NCBI RefSeq assembly: GCF_018812025.1
Contig: NC_063061.1
Coordinates: 36,014,366-36,078,365 of the forward strand
Source of the DNA: Megalobrama amblycephala
Taxonomy: Eukaryota > Chordata > Actinopteri > Cypriniformes > Xenocyprididae
Direction of reading: 5' to 3'
DNA: 64,000 bases
The translations under genes and the position numbers were made by a program. The first letter of the stretch is position 1; each line of letters begins with the position of its first letter. The notes beneath the pieces were generated by a model. The model saw only the letters and a program-made list of their open reading frames with translations. It searched no databases and was not told the DNA's origin. Positions 47,910 through 60,690 of the stretch are shown here, piece after piece.

Positions 47910-50494
47910 AAAACAACAACATAGTTGACAGGAAACCAGTGACAATTTGAAAGCTAAAGTTTATAGACATTTTAAGAATGTCTAACATTTTAACAATCTG
48001 TGCAGTTTGATGTTTGACTCCAAAAACTCAATAAGGTGCTTTGAAAGGATTTTTTGACAGTTACAGAACCATTTTAGCATAAAACGGTTCTTCACGACAG
48101 TATGGTTCTAAATAGGAACATTTAAAGAACCAACTTTTTTTTTTAGAGAGTAACGTCAAGATCTTATTGTCTCTTTGCGTTCACTTGAGTCTCGTCTCAT
48201 CCTGTCACATTTCTGTATGTTTGATAGCTTTGACCGCAGGAGATTCTAACCTTTCAGTCAACCTCTTTGGCCTGTCTGTGGGAAATGCCCTCCGTTTGAG
48301 GACAGTACAGGCACGCACACGTACAGATGCACCATCTGACACACACCCACATTCATTCACCTATTCAGAGTCATTGTCCTGGATGCTTACATGACTGTAA
48401 TCGTGTGTAACGCATCATGTAAATGCCTGTAATGCTGTTTTAAAGTTATAATTAAAGCTAATTAAAAAGATATAATGATCTGCGTGTGATGTTTCCCGGT
48501 GTGACATTTACACGCAATATTAAACGGTTTTAGTGTTGGACTGCAGATGGATTATATAAGAGAGACATTATATGGATTATATAATGTATAGAATAAACTA
48601 GAAGCTTTACCGACAGTTTGTGCATATTTAAAGCAATAGCACACCCACAATTGAATGTCTTGTCATCATTTACTCATCCTCATGTCGTTACAAACCTGTA
48701 TAACTTTCTTTATTCCAGGAAATAGAGTAATTATCATTACTAAACCCATTAAAAAAATGTTATAAACATCAGCTAAAATAAAATAAAATACAAAAAAACT
48801 TATTTGATACGTATTGAAGATGTTGTAAAACGGTAGTGTTTGTGTGCACAAAGCAGATTTACACGTCTGATAACTATTATTAATTTGAGCTATTAATTTT
48901 AACCTTTAATAATTATATCAGCTGAAAGTGCTCCCTGTATGTTTGCAGCATTATTTGAGAGATTTTGTTTGTTTGTTTGTGAAAAATGAACATGTAGCTA
49001 CTGTACTGGTTATACAAATGAATCGATACTGAATCAAAATCGGAATCACATGGCAAGCTTTAAACTGTGACATTTGTGTTAAGCACTAATAATAACAATA
49101 TGCTACCAGTTATTGCACCATGTAAACATTGTAGCATGTTATCACTAAACTCAATGAAATTGTTTAGTTACCAAATGTTTTGATAATCACAATACACTTA
49201 TTGTGATGCAAAAAGCCAACTCAAAAGTTGGCAACCCTGATATAAACATTAATCGCGCTGTCTAGATAGTCAGCTTGCTGACAATTCTGGAATTTGTGGT
49301 CAAATTCAGGCTATTTTCACTGTGTATAAAAACAAAAAATACACTTCAAATGATTATTCATATGTAAATATGCACTACTTTAACAACAAGGCAAGAAAAA
49401 ACTAAAAAAGAATAGCAGTCACAGCAATCGTTCTCCTCTCCGCCATGTTTAAAGTTTATGGCCCGCCCAAATTATCCCCGAGCTTCCCAGCATTTATGCA
49501 TGATTTAGCACATTGTTAGCATATTTTCTAGCATAAATTAGCACGTTAGCTTAGATAGATAAATCATTTGAACATTGTCAATATATGTCTATTTTGTTTT
49601 AATCATCATTTAATAATAATAAAAATGTTTAAATAGTATTTCAGTATAAGAAGTGTGTGTTTAATTATAAAAGATGGAGGGAAACCGTAATAACTCCTAA
49701 GAATTAGTTAATGAGGCCTCAGATAGTCTGTCTGACAACTTTTGTACCACATTCATTTTACATGATGCACAATGAGCTGACATAGAGTCTATCACACATC
49801 TTAACAGTCACTCGAACCTCCCTAGCATCGACCAATCAGAGGTTAAATGTTGTTTGTCTCCAGCTAATCTTCCCTGTCCTCGTCAAACATGAACAAAAAC
49901 TAACGACATCAGCTCAGACGCCGTGTGTGTGTGTGTGTTCATGGGTTCTCAGACTAATTATCTCTAATTGACCTGGGGAAAATGTCAAGCCTGTATTAAC
50001 GCTGCATGGTAGCAACAAACGATCAAAGACATGTGGGAGAAACTACAGGCTTCAGTATGTTTGGCGCACACACACACACACCCTCTGCGTTATTGTTCAG
50101 AGGTGCAGACGTGACTTTCAGGAGATCCAGTCAGGTTTAAACACATGCTCTTCTGAATAGAGCACAGTAACCCAGAGCCTGTCAGAGCAGAGATTCTCTG
50201 CTGTCAAGGGCAAATCATCTGAAAGTTTGGGCTGATTTTGTCATCGACAATTTGGAATCGCAGCAAAAGTGAATTGTTTGTCATGATTATTAATGATTAT
50301 TTTCATGCATTCAGTGATATATTTTTAGCTCTGAACTAAAGTATTCTTCTCTTTCATGACTTCATGTCTTTCTGGCATATTCACACACTGTATAACCGAA
50401 TAAGTTGGCAAAACTCAAAAAATAAAAAATAAATAAAAAATTTGAAGCAAACAGTTGCCTAAGAAATTCAAAGTTATGATAGATATTGATATTT
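47910..50494. other. intergenic, no gene seen
   Basis: 48000-48150 has a fragment of the AGGTTCT family, and 48640-48720 an Angel-like MITE fragment. 49820-50060 is repeat-poor with ACTAATTATCTCTAATTGAC homeodomain-like sites and could be regulatory. No coding exon is seen. Confidence 0.4.
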
Positions 50495-50608
50495 CACCAA
50501 AAATATCTTAATTTGTGTTCTGAAGATGAACAAAGGTCTTACGGGTGTGGAACGACATGAGGGTGAGTAATTAATGACAGAAATTTCATTTTTGGGTGAA
50601 CTAACCCT
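50495..50608. mobile_element. right half of an Angel-like TTAA MITE
   Basis: It ends CATTTTTGGGTGAACTAACC plus CT and TTAA (50609-50612). It matches 55130-55240 closely, including GAACGACATGAGGGTGAGTA. Confidence 0.8.
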
Positions 50609-50612
50609 TTAA

Positions 50613-53271
50613 AGTAAGTAGAACTGGCATTTTATTTTGTACTTTGTATTTACTTATATGTACTTTGTACACTAATTCATATATTTAACTTAAAATTATC
50701 ATGTAACCTCAATTTAAATATTTTTATTAGTGTAAACTTAGCTAGCTATAACAAGCTAATTCAGAAAATGCTAACTTGCTAATTTGCTAACATGTTAACA
50801 GTAGCATAGTATAGCATATAGTGAATGAGTACAGCAATATAAAGCATTTAACATACTTGCTCTCAAACCAAGCAGCATGCACCACTGTCACCATGATGGA
50901 AACTCTCCAAAAACCCACATTAACAGAAACTCTTCTAAATTAGCATAACAAAACATTAATCACTACCAAATCTCCCACTTATTAATCTTGCACAAAAAAA
51001 AAAAAAAAAAAATTATATAACACTTAATTTTAGCATTTACTCTCCCTTTAAAGTGCCATGGGCAAAGCATGCTGGAAAATAGAAATCTCAGCCCAGTTTA
51101 AGTTAAGCTTAAGTTCGTCTAAATTAAAAGAAATAAGTTCTTAAAACTTAAAACAGTGAAACAGTTCAGTTTACTCAAAATATATCAGTTCTGTGAACTT
51201 GAAAGAAAAAGTGTTACAGTCCAACAGTTTACAGTCATTTTTTTAACATGAAAAACATGCATGACAGCAATGCATCTCTAACATCACTGAGAAATAACAT
51301 ACTGGGTTATTTTATTTTATTATTTTTGTAATTAACTATTTTTTAATTCTTTGAATGCTGAAAATTTGATTCAGGTATTTTAAGAGCAATTTTTACAAAT
51401 ATTTTAGATTTTTGTGTCATGGGTTTTAGGTGTTTTTTAAACCTACTTTTTAAAAGGGTATTTTAAATAAAAAATTGTTTGAATGCTGAACAATCCAAGT
51501 TTTTCAGAGAACAGTGTGAACATTTTTATTGTGAAAATATTTCTTTTTGTTATTTAGCCAAATTGCTTTTTTTAAAAAAGTATATGTTATTTATTTATTT
51601 ATGATTGATTCCTCCATTAATTTAGGGTTTTTTTTTTAGAAAATGACAATATTAAATTAATTTTAGATTTTTGTGTCATTTAGTCATTGTTTTTTAAACC
51701 TATTTTTTTAAAGAGTATTAGTTTGAATGCTAAACAGTTCATATGGTATCCACATTTTTTTCAAAGAACAGTGAGAACATTTTTAGTGTTCCAAAGATTT
51801 TGCCAATATTTATGATTTTTTTGTTGTTTAGCCAAATTGTTTTTGTCAGACAAATTGTCAGACAAAACTAAAGTTTGACATGAAATTAATATTTTATATT
51901 TTTGTCATTCAGTTGCATCAAATTTGATGTGAGCAAGCCTTTTCTCTTCATTCCTTAGACAGCTGATCCTCAGACATCAGCAGACACACTCACACACATC
52001 AATCTTTCCTTTAGCTCGAGTGACAGACCTTTATTGTTGCACAATAGGAAACCCCCACGACACATAGATTCATTACCAGCCCCCAACAGTCCCAAGAGAG
52101 CTGCAGATGGTCGCCCATCACACACTGCATCAGATAACTGCAGCTTATCTCTGCAGATTAATATTCATCAAGAGCAACAGAACACGGTAATGTGATCAAG
52201 AGTCCAAACAGACGTACAGCAGGGGCCACTTCACATTTAACACACCAGCAGACACGAACGCACGTTTTACACGTTCTATATGCACACATACATGCTGTAT
52301 CTGAGACTGTTGTGGTGCATTTGAGATGTCTCTCGTATCTCTGACACCTCAGAAGCTGCTGTTTTTATTGTTTTAATCAGTCAGCTGCAATCAAACAGCC
52401 CACAAAAACCTACAGAGCTGCATGCAATATTCATGATGAATGCTGCAGTTCTGCCGTATAATATTGCATTTCAGTTATTGTCAGGCGCACCGAGGACCAG
52501 ATGATCATATCACTACGTTTCAGTGATGTATGTTTTTAATACATATGGAGACTATGAAGTGTGTGTGTGTGTGTAGTTCAGGTAAACGTTATGGGGACAA
52601 AATGTCCTCACAAAGATGGCAATATCAAAAATCCTTGACATTTTTGGGACAAAATATAAAAATGCAAAAAGTTTAGGGGAGAGAATATACAGTTTGTACA
52701 GTATAAAAATCATCATGTCTATGGAATTTCCCAATAAAACATGGAAATCCAATGTGTGTGTGTGTGTGTGTGTATACACAGTAAAAACATTGGGTTGGTT
52801 GTTTTTTTTTTTTTTTAAACCCAACAGTTGGGTTACACATATTGGGCCCTATATACACCCGGCGCAATGCAACGCAATGCGCAGCGCAAGTGTGTTTGCT
52901 AGTTTGCGTCCGGCGCCGTTCGCGTTTTCCCGTTCAGCGCCATGTCCTTAAATTAGTAAATGCATTTGCGCCAGTTAGTGCGCCCATGGGCGTGCTGGTC
53001 TAAAAAAGAGGTGTGTTCAGGTGCATTGCCGGCGCATTGCTATTTTAAGGAGCTGAAAATAGACTGCGCCAAAAGTATCATGACCTGATCTGCATGTAAA
53101 ATGCATATCCTACAATTTTACTTAAATTTAATGTATGTAATTTTTTTTTATTGCATTAAAATGCATTACACATTGTTTGTTGCGAACAATATAGCTTTTA
53201 TAGTTTAGTGTTTTGTGAATGGATTTAATTTTAATTTAATATAGATAAATATGGATTAATAATCATTACAA

Positions 53272-53274
<3 letters not shown>
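50613..53274. other. intergenic, no gene seen
   Basis: 50613-51950 is AT-rich and featureless apart from poly-A near 50995 and an imperfect internal repeat at about 51300-51880 (TTTTAGATTTTTGTGTCAT occurs twice). 51960-52480 is repeat-poor, see findings. 52558-52575 and 52752-52773 are TG runs. 52845-53090 has GGGCCCTATATACACCC and many GCGCA steps, as in the left end of a common fish DNA element. Confidence 0.4.
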
Positions 53275-53350
<76 letters not shown>

Positions 53351-53369
53351 TAGATATAGATATAGATAT
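53275..53369. repeat. TA then GATA microsatellite
   Basis: A TA tract to about 53310, then GATA units and TAGATA variants. Confidence 0.95.
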
Positions 53370-53636
53370 GGCTGCATTTATTTGATTAAAAAATACAGTA
53401 AAACAGTAATATTGTGAAATATTATTACAATTTAAAGTAATTGTTTTTATCTGAATATATTTAAAAATGTAATTTATTCCTGTGTTCAATATAAAGTTCA
53501 GAGGAACAGCATTTATTTGAAATAGCCTATAAGGTCTTTATTAATGTCTTTACTGTCCCTTTTGAACAATGTAATGCATCGCTGCTGAATAAAAGTATTA
53601 ATTTATATTCTTTCATTCTTAAAAAAAAAATCTTAA

Positions 53637-54549
53637 AGCTGCAGTCCGTAACTTTTTTTGGTTAAAAATTATCCAAAATAAATTTTTGAGCAAGTACATA
53701 ACCAGCCAGTGTTCAAATCTATCTCCTTATCTTGTCTCGATTCACAACGGTAAGCTTGTAATAATGTTTTATAATAAGAGCGACATGGTGGATTTCCGCA
53801 GGAAATTCGAGCATGCAGCAGTTCGTCTTTGCGTCATTACGTCACGTCCGTAAACAGAAAGGAGGAGTCCCGTCGAGAGGCTAGTCAGTTATATAATGTG
53901 AGGATGCTGCCAGTAGCGGCACATTTATAGCCTTTTCTCACAGCAGCTGAAATAATTAAACTTATCATTTTGATGGCGGATTGTAATCCAGAAAGGTCCA
54001 AATGACAATCATCAGTGACAACTGGAGATTCACTCGTAGTAAAAAAGCAAAAGACTTTGGACTGTGGAGTGGCTACAGTAATTGAAATCTACAGGTAACA
54101 CTAATATACACTAAATACACAGTCACGCAATGCTGATGTTGTTAACAATAATAATTTGAGAACAATATAACAGTAATAATAATTTGCACGGTTTGGCGTG
54201 ATCAGAGCTAAGCAATCATTAGATTTAATCATCATTGGCAGCGCGATTTATTGTAGGCCTAAAGCTTTTTTCCTCAGTTGGTCAGAACAAAAGGGGCAGA
54301 AGTGTTACTTACTTGTTCAGATGATATTTTCCAGTGAAAATTCTTATATTGGTCATACTTTCAAGACGTAGAATCTGTGATTCTGAAGTTCAGTACCAGT
54401 GCGGTGACTGACAGCAAGCATTAGATTCATCCGTGCTGACGAGCTGTGCCGAGACACAACGCACGTACAGATAACTGTTCCGTATATGACTGCAATTGCA
54501 GGTTTCAAACAGAGATGGCGACAAAGAGGAAAAATCACGGACTGCAGCT
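53637..54549. mobile_element. TTAA-flanked element with exon-like interior (913 bp)
   Basis: TTAA is at 53633-53636 and 54550-54553. The inverted ends are AGCTGCAGTCCGTAAC and ACGGACTGCAGCT. The interior at 53973-54094 reads like a first coding exon with one stop, followed by a splice donor (CTACAG|GTAACA). Confidence 0.85.
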
Positions 54550-54577
54550 TTAAAATCTTACTATTCAACACATCAAA

Positions 54578-55240
54578 CTCTTTCAGATGCACAGAAAGGT
54601 ACTATAAACATATTTAAAACAGTTCATATGACTACAGTGGTTCAATCTTAATGTTATAAAGCGACGAGAATACTTTTTGTGCTCCAAAAAAACAAAATAA
54701 CAACTATATTCAACAATATCTAGTGATGGCCGATATCAAAACACTGCGTCGAAGCTTTATGAATCTTTTGTTTCGAATCAGTGGTTCAGAGTGCCAAAGT
54801 CACGTAATTTTAGTAAACGAGTCTTCATTACATCATAACTGTTTTGAAATTTCAACAGTTCATGTGACTTTGGCAGTTTGATTTGCGTTCCGAACCACTG
54901 ATTCGAAACAAAAGATTCATAAAGATTCGAAGCAGTGTTTTGAAATCTGCCATCACTAGATATTGTTGAAAAGTCATTATTTAGTTTTTTGGTGCACAAA
55001 AGGTATTCTCGTCACTTTATAATATAAGGTTGAACCACATGAACTGATTTAAATATGTTTTAAGTAGGCATCTGAAAGAGTTAATTATCTTGCTGGCAAT
55101 AGAAGCCTCACTGAGCCATCGGATTTCATCAAAAATATCTTAATTTGTGTTCAGAAGATGAACAAAGGCCTTACGGGTGTGGAACGACATGAGGGTGAGT
55201 AATTAATGACAGAAATCTCATTTTTGGGTTAACTAACCCT
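54578..55240. mobile_element. long palindromic Angel-like MITE containing a hAT-like core
   Basis: The right end is GGGTTAACTAACCCT, then TTAA at 55241-55244. Sequence from 54578 leftwards of the core mirrors 54960-55082 (AACTCTTTCAGATG against CATCTGAAAGAGTT). The core 54721-54959 is a second copy of 7518-7789, with the same AACAATATC flanks. The left terminus is missing, next to the 53637 element. Confidence 0.7.
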
Positions 55241-55244
55241 TTAA

Positions 55245-55805
55245 GACAGGTTGAAATATCATTATGTGGTGAATTTAACCTACTTTAGGTTTCATTAATC
55301 AATAGAGGTGTTTTGTTTGCTATCATGATCTGTCTGCTGTAGCTAGAGAATAACCTCACACGAGTGACATCACTGTGGTTTCCTGTCGGTACGGCAACCG
55401 TCGCCCTCGGAGGCAGCGAGCGCGACACGACATGAGATGTGCTGCTTCCTGACGGGAGACAGACAGACACCCCTCGCTTCGCACCTCATCCCGTCTCCCT
55501 CTCTCTGTGTCACTGTCTCTCACCAGCTCGCTTTAGATCTGTGAACGTGAAAATAGATTTTTGAGCGGTTCTCAGAAATCACGACATCCTGCTTCTACTA
55601 ACACACCTTCATCATCTTCATCAAGATACCACCCGCTATTTTAATACATCAGAACACTCTCAGAAAAAAGGTACAAAAGCTGTCACTTTCAAATAAATAA
55701 GGCTAAATAAGGTTCAAAGGTGTACCTTTTGAATTCAAATCGTTTACTAATGTTAGCAGCGCAATATTTCACCGGAAGTTTAAAAATGACGGTTTCGTCA
55801 GTTAT
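55245..55805. other. intergenic, no gene seen
   Basis: GC-richer 55370-55520 has no recognisable frame. Confidence 0.4.
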
Positions 55806-56278
55806 ATCAAAGACAACACAAGACGCGTCACTCGTATTGTTTTTGAATGGGACAAAGTGGAACGCGCAATATGGCGGAATAAGTCCCGCCTCCTAAATAA
55901 GAGCCAATCGGCGATTGGTAAAGTCATCGCGTCACTGCAGCGGCCGTTAGAAGCTCCGGTTTCTATAGAAACAGACGCGCGCCTCCAAAATGAGACACAA
56001 GAGACGAGCATTTAGTACTGCGCATGTGCATTAGGTTGAGCCAGCCTGAAAAATACCGTTTTTTTGTCATGATTCGAGCGTTTAGAAACAAATTTATGAG
56101 ACAGTTGTTGTCAGATTTCATTGGTGATTTCAAATATGAAATTTAATCGAAAGCTTGGCAAACAGCTTTAGAGAATTTGATGTTTCCCCATTCAAAGAGA
56201 TAGGAGCTGCACTTGAATGCCTGGGAGGCGTTTCAAAAATGGCCGCCGAGAGAAATGACTTGTCTTAAAGGGACTTTG
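55806..56278 (-). mobile_element. CCAAT-rich repeat, arm 1 of a large inverted pair
   Basis: Complementary to 56773-57216 over about 440-470 bp with scattered differences. Contains GAGCCAATCGGCGATTGG, GGCGGAATAAGTCCCGCC and CCGGTTTCTATAGAAACAG. It terminates at GTCTTAAAGGGACTTTG. Confidence 0.85.
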
Positions 56279-56509
56279 TTCTATAGTTAAATGAAGGTGC
56301 CACTTTGGTTATAAGGTTCGTTAGATCTAAAATTCTGCCCTCTTTAAATCAGACGCAGAGATAAAGTAGTGCGTAAGATTACATTTATTTGAATTAATTA
56401 ATGATTGCATTTATTTTAATTAATTCTCGAAAGAGAGAGATGAGAGAGGCGTGTGTGAAATCTGAATTACCTGCGTCTCTCTCAACGAAGCTATTTGAAT
56501 TGGGAATCC

Positions 56510-56772
56510 TGAAATCTCAAAAACTGCTTTGCAAACTCACAATTAAATAACATATTTCAAATCAGCAACAAAATTTGACATGAACTGTCCCATAAATGTT
56601 GTTTCGTATGCTCAAGTAGCGTTAAAAAGCTTATTTTTCAGGCTAGACGAACCAATGTGCGTCTCAGCTAAGCGCGAGTCTCAGGTTTCTTCCTTCTATC
56701 GGCAGCTGCAGTGATGCAATGACTTGATCAATCAGCGATTGGCTCTTTTACTTAGGAGGCGGGACTTATTCC
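56510..56772 (+). mobile_element. CCAAT-rich repeat, diverged direct copy
   Basis: It follows 56850-57135 in the same orientation: AAATTTGACATGAACTGTCC against AAATCTGACAACAACTGTCT, then TTTTTCAGGCT and GGCGGGACTTATTCC. It is more diverged than the arm 1 and arm 2 pair. Confidence 0.65.
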
Positions 56773-57216
56773 ACAAAGTCCCTTTAAGACAAGTCGTATC
56801 ACTCGGCAGCCATCTTTGAAAAACATCAAATTCTCCAAAGCTGTTTGCCAAGCTTTCGATTAAATTTCATATTTGAAATCACCAATGAAATCTGACAACA
56901 ACTGTCTCATAAATTTTGTTTCTAAACGCTCAAATCATGACAAAAAACGGTATTTTTCAGGCTGGATCAAGCTAATGCGCATGCGCAGTCCTAAATGCGC
57001 ATCTCTTGTGTCTCATTTCGGAGGCGCGCGTCTAACTGTTTCTATAGAAACCGGAGCTTCTAACGGCCACTGCAGTGATGCGATGACTTTACCAATCCCG
57101 ATTGGCTCTTATTTAGAAGGCGGGACTTATTCCGCCATATTGCGCGTTGCACTTTCTCCCATTCAAAACAATATGAGTGACGCATCTTGTGTTATTCTGT
57201 GGTCTTTGATAGAGGA
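56773..57216 (+). mobile_element. CCAAT-rich repeat, arm 2 of the inverted pair
   Basis: It begins AAAGTCCCTTTAAGAC and mirrors arm 1. The frame over 56873-57283 is not a known protein. Confidence 0.85.
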
Positions 57217-57369
57217 TATGCACGTGACGTCACAGTCGGCAGTTATGACTGCAATTACACCCACTGAGTGGAAAAACGACTGAGCAGCAGCATTGGTTTT
57301 CAGTGTGAATGCCGTAAAAAAAACACAAAACACATCCAAAACGAGAAAGAGCTTTGCAATTGACTGTAC

Positions 57370-57540
57370 AGATAAATTTGACAAGAAATCTGAGGTTTAT
57401 TTTTACAGAATGCCAAAAGCTACAAAAAAAAAAAAAGCAAAAAGCAAATGAATCACTGCAATTCACAGAAACAACTGGACTCAATGGACTAACATGTTTT
57501 GCAGTTATCATTTTGTGTCAAAATGTTGGATTTCGGGGTA
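57370..57540 (+). pseudogene. THAP zinc-finger remnant
   Basis: One frame from 57374 reads ...KSEVYFYRMPKATKKKKAK, a stop, then ITAIHRNNWTQWTNMF and CSYHFVSKCWISG. This follows the THAP pattern: an FxRxP segment, then W after an (R/H)xNWT-like stretch, then C-x2-H-F. THAP domains are C2CH DNA-binding fingers found in P-element-type and Kolobok-type transposases and in host genes. The first Cys pair is not identifiable and one TGA interrupts it, so it is a decayed fragment, probably transposon-derived. Confidence 0.55.
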
Positions 57541-58139
57541 AAATCATACCCTGTATTGTTATATATTGTGTTGACAACTCATCAATTAAATATTTACCAT
57601 CTTATATTGTGCATAATCTGGTGTTTTAAATAAACACTGACAAAAACTACACAAGTTTTAGGGCTGGACGATATGATGATATAACAATGATATAGCCTAA
57701 CACCTATATATTATATTTATATAAAGCATTCGCAGGCAGATTTGCTTTATGTATTTCCCCGGCGTCGAAATCAGGCACATATAAATGTCAGGAAACACGA
57801 TTCCTGGCTGCATCTCAATATCCATGGATTACGTTTCTTTGACATGCTATAAGGAACACTTTAAAGCCCAACCTTCAGTGTAATTGTTTGTTTTACTCAC
57901 GTTTTCGCAGTTTACCCTATTAAATCCAGTCATGCAGCTCTTTTGCCACTCAGTCTAGCCAAGGGAGCCTGTTCTGGAAGGAAAGTGACGAGATTATATA
58001 TTATAAGAGATGAGAGGGTCTGTATCTCTTACCATTGGAGAAAGCATAACAGCTAACTTAATCATGTGCGGCACCTCTCAGCTTATTGTGTAATGGCAGT
58101 GACATCAGTGCCCGATTTAAATTTGTTATTTAATTGTGA
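57541..58139. other. intergenic, no gene seen
   Basis: 57660-57720 has the end of a GGGCTGGACGATAT family repeat. The rest is unremarkable. Confidence 0.4.
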
Positions 58140-58280
58140 GTTTGCGCCAAGCAGTTTTTGAGATTTAAGGATTCCCCCATTCAAATAGATAGGACTTCGT
58201 CTTGAATGCCCAAAATAGCTGCCTGGAGGCGTTGCAAATATGGCCGCCTAGTGAACAGACTTTCCTTGAAAGGGACTTTG
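58140..58280 (-). mobile_element. CCAAT-rich repeat family, terminal fragment
   Basis: It matches the last part of arm 1: CCCCATTCAAATAGATAGGA, GGAGGCGTTGCAAATATGGC and CTTGAAAGGGACTTTG. Confidence 0.75.
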
Positions 58281-58622
58281 CTTTTGATTAAACTACCTGT
58301 GCGTTAAATGGTTTTATTGCACAGCTTCCAGCCAATCAGAATTGAGTGTTCAAACAGACCATGGTATAAAGGGACCGGGAAGGCCTATCTAAGATCTCTC
58401 AATGAATTAAAAATTTTAAAGCACCAGATTACTTTTACTTTACCAAGTTTTACAATGTGTGTGTGGCATGTTTCTTTATCCAGAAAAATTAAATGAGAAA
58501 TGGTTTATTCATTTAATTCTAAGCATACTTATTTCAGCAGTATGTCTGCTTGTGCACCATGCACTAGCACATGTGTGATGTCTGTCTGTTAGAGTCAGGA
58601 TAAGGTCACTGATGTTTCACAG

Positions 58623-58657
<35 letters not shown>

Positions 58658-59653
58658 CATGAACACACTGGCTCAGCACCGCACATGTTATCATCAGATC
58701 ATTTGTAACGGAAACTTTCTGTGCTGTAATTTCTGTGAATTTGAAGTCACACAATGAATTCCTTCTGCTTGATGTTTTGTGCTGTAATCAAAGAGCAGAC
58801 CAAGTTTTTTTTTTTTTTCTTAGAAACCACCCAAAAATGCAGTTAAGAGTTCAGAACTTTTTGGGTAAAACTTACAAACTTGAAATAATGTGCTTGGCAT
58901 CTGGAATATGCTTAACTTTCTGTTCAAGCTGTTCATCTTTGAAACCTAGACTTCTCAGCTCTATATTTAACTTTTGCCCCATTTCTATTATAAACCTATA
59001 AACCATTTGAGGCCAGTGATTTGATCATGGTTAAGAGGTGAACGCTGTGAGTGTGTGTTAGAAATCAGGAATGGTGAGAGAACATTGTGCTTTGTACGTT
59101 TTTCATCTTCAAACCAAACTTGGGTCTTTAGTCGACAGTTTAAATCCAGTCTGACTTGAGCGTATCATATAATGTTTACGCATTAGATCAGTAGGAGGAG
59201 AGTAGAGGGTCTTTTGTGTCTGTTCAAACACATTCAACCACATGAGCATTTACACTATGAAAACAATCCGAGTGCGTTTTCGACTACCTCTGGAAGTGGT
59301 CGAAAGTGGACAAGCTCAAAATGTTTTATACCCTATTTACACCTGTATTTAGTGTCGTCCACTTGTGATCCGATCGACCAAAATGCATCTTAATACAAGG
59401 TGGAAACAGGGCCTTTGATAAATAGAAAGAACAGCATTTATTTGAAAAAAGACATCTTTTAACATTGTAAATGTCTTTACTGTCACTTTTGATCAATTTA
59501 ATGCACCCTTGTTGAATAAAATAATTAATTTCTCAAAAATTTTTTTACAGATGACAATCTTTTGTGAACAATAAGTGGCTTACTTTAAGTAGCAACAGCA
59601 AATGTGTTGCCAGGGCATTGCTAGGTGTTTTTTAGGCTATTTTTGCTTACATC
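58281..59653. other. intergenic, no gene seen
   Basis: A TG array lies at 58625-58654. 59238-59420 resembles an interspersed repeat (CTCTGGAAGTGGTCGAAAGT). 59415-59560 is a copy of the 2.8-kb dispersed family. Confidence 0.45.
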
Positions 59654-60682
59654 CAGTGTTGCACATTACAAGTAACACAAGTTTACTTTTTTTCAAGTAA
59701 CTTGTAAAGTAACGCATTACTTTCAACAAAATATCTGAGTTGCTTTTCCAAAGAGAATTTGTGCGTAAAGGTCCTTAAAAAACGATTCTGAAAATCTTGT
59801 CCAAAATTTTCACACGTTAAAAAATAAATACGACTTCACGTTGTCATTGAAGTTTACACCTCCGAAACTTTCATCTGTCAAAAGTTCGGATAGGGTTCAG
59901 TTTTTGAGAGCATTTTGAGAGGTTTTTTGACAATTCAGAGCCACTGTACAAGCGAACGCTAAAATCCAGAATGGCGTCTGATAAAACACTGTATGACAAA
60001 CAAAGTACAGAATACAAAGAGACGGAATATAAAGATGATGATTGCGGAACAGCTTGGAAAACAGGATGGTAGGTACTGATTTTATGGAATGGACCCAATA
60101 TTTTCTCTTTCTTTTCTCTTTTTAAGAAGCGAAATGACAACAAAATCATCCTCACTGCTTGAAGACTCCATTTTGTGTTGTTTTGCGAATTGTTTCGCAA
60201 CGGATTGATTAATTAATACGCATCGGACTCGATGTGCAAGGTTTCTGTGTGGGAAGAATTTTTAGAACGACGAATACGACAAAAACGCATACAAAAATTT
60301 TGGACTCAGTGTGCAAAGACCTTAAGTGCAGAGGCGTCGTGTGCACATGATGGTTATTCTAAACTAGTTCTAGTTACTCATTTACTTCTCCTTATTAATA
60401 TTTTCTTCTACAAAGGCTTGTTTATTTGAACTGCGCCCTCTACTGTACAGGCGTGAATTTGCATTTCCTTCAACTTTTGGTGTGAAAGGTCCTTTACATT
60501 TGCCAAAAACAGAACAAACAAACAAACAAACAGCCCAGCCCAGATGAGGACAAAGTAATGCAAAAGTAACGTAACTTGTTACTTTCCATAAAAAGTAACT
60601 AAGTAATCCAATTAGTTACTTTTTTAGTGAGTAACACAATATAATAATGCATTACTTTTGAAAGTAACTTTCCCCAACACTG
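59654..60682. mobile_element. hAT-like element, 1029 bp, near-perfect 8-bp duplication
   Basis: The ends are CAGTGTTG and CAACACTG. CTTACATC precedes (59646-59653) and CTCACATC follows (60683-60690), 7 of 8 matching. AAGTAACTTGTAAAGTAACG and AGTAACGTAACTTGTTAC are inverted sub-ends. A second element seems nested at about 59765-60494, with GTAAAGGTCCTT and AGGTCCTTTAC ends; its interior frames (109 codons on -, 65 on +) are not recognised. Confidence 0.75.
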
Positions 60683-60690
60683 CTCACATC

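Noticed and set aside
56873..57283. 136-codon frame on the + strand
   Set aside because: It runs through arm 2 of a multi-copy repeat; the same DNA is present inverted at 55806-56278, and the product matches no known family.
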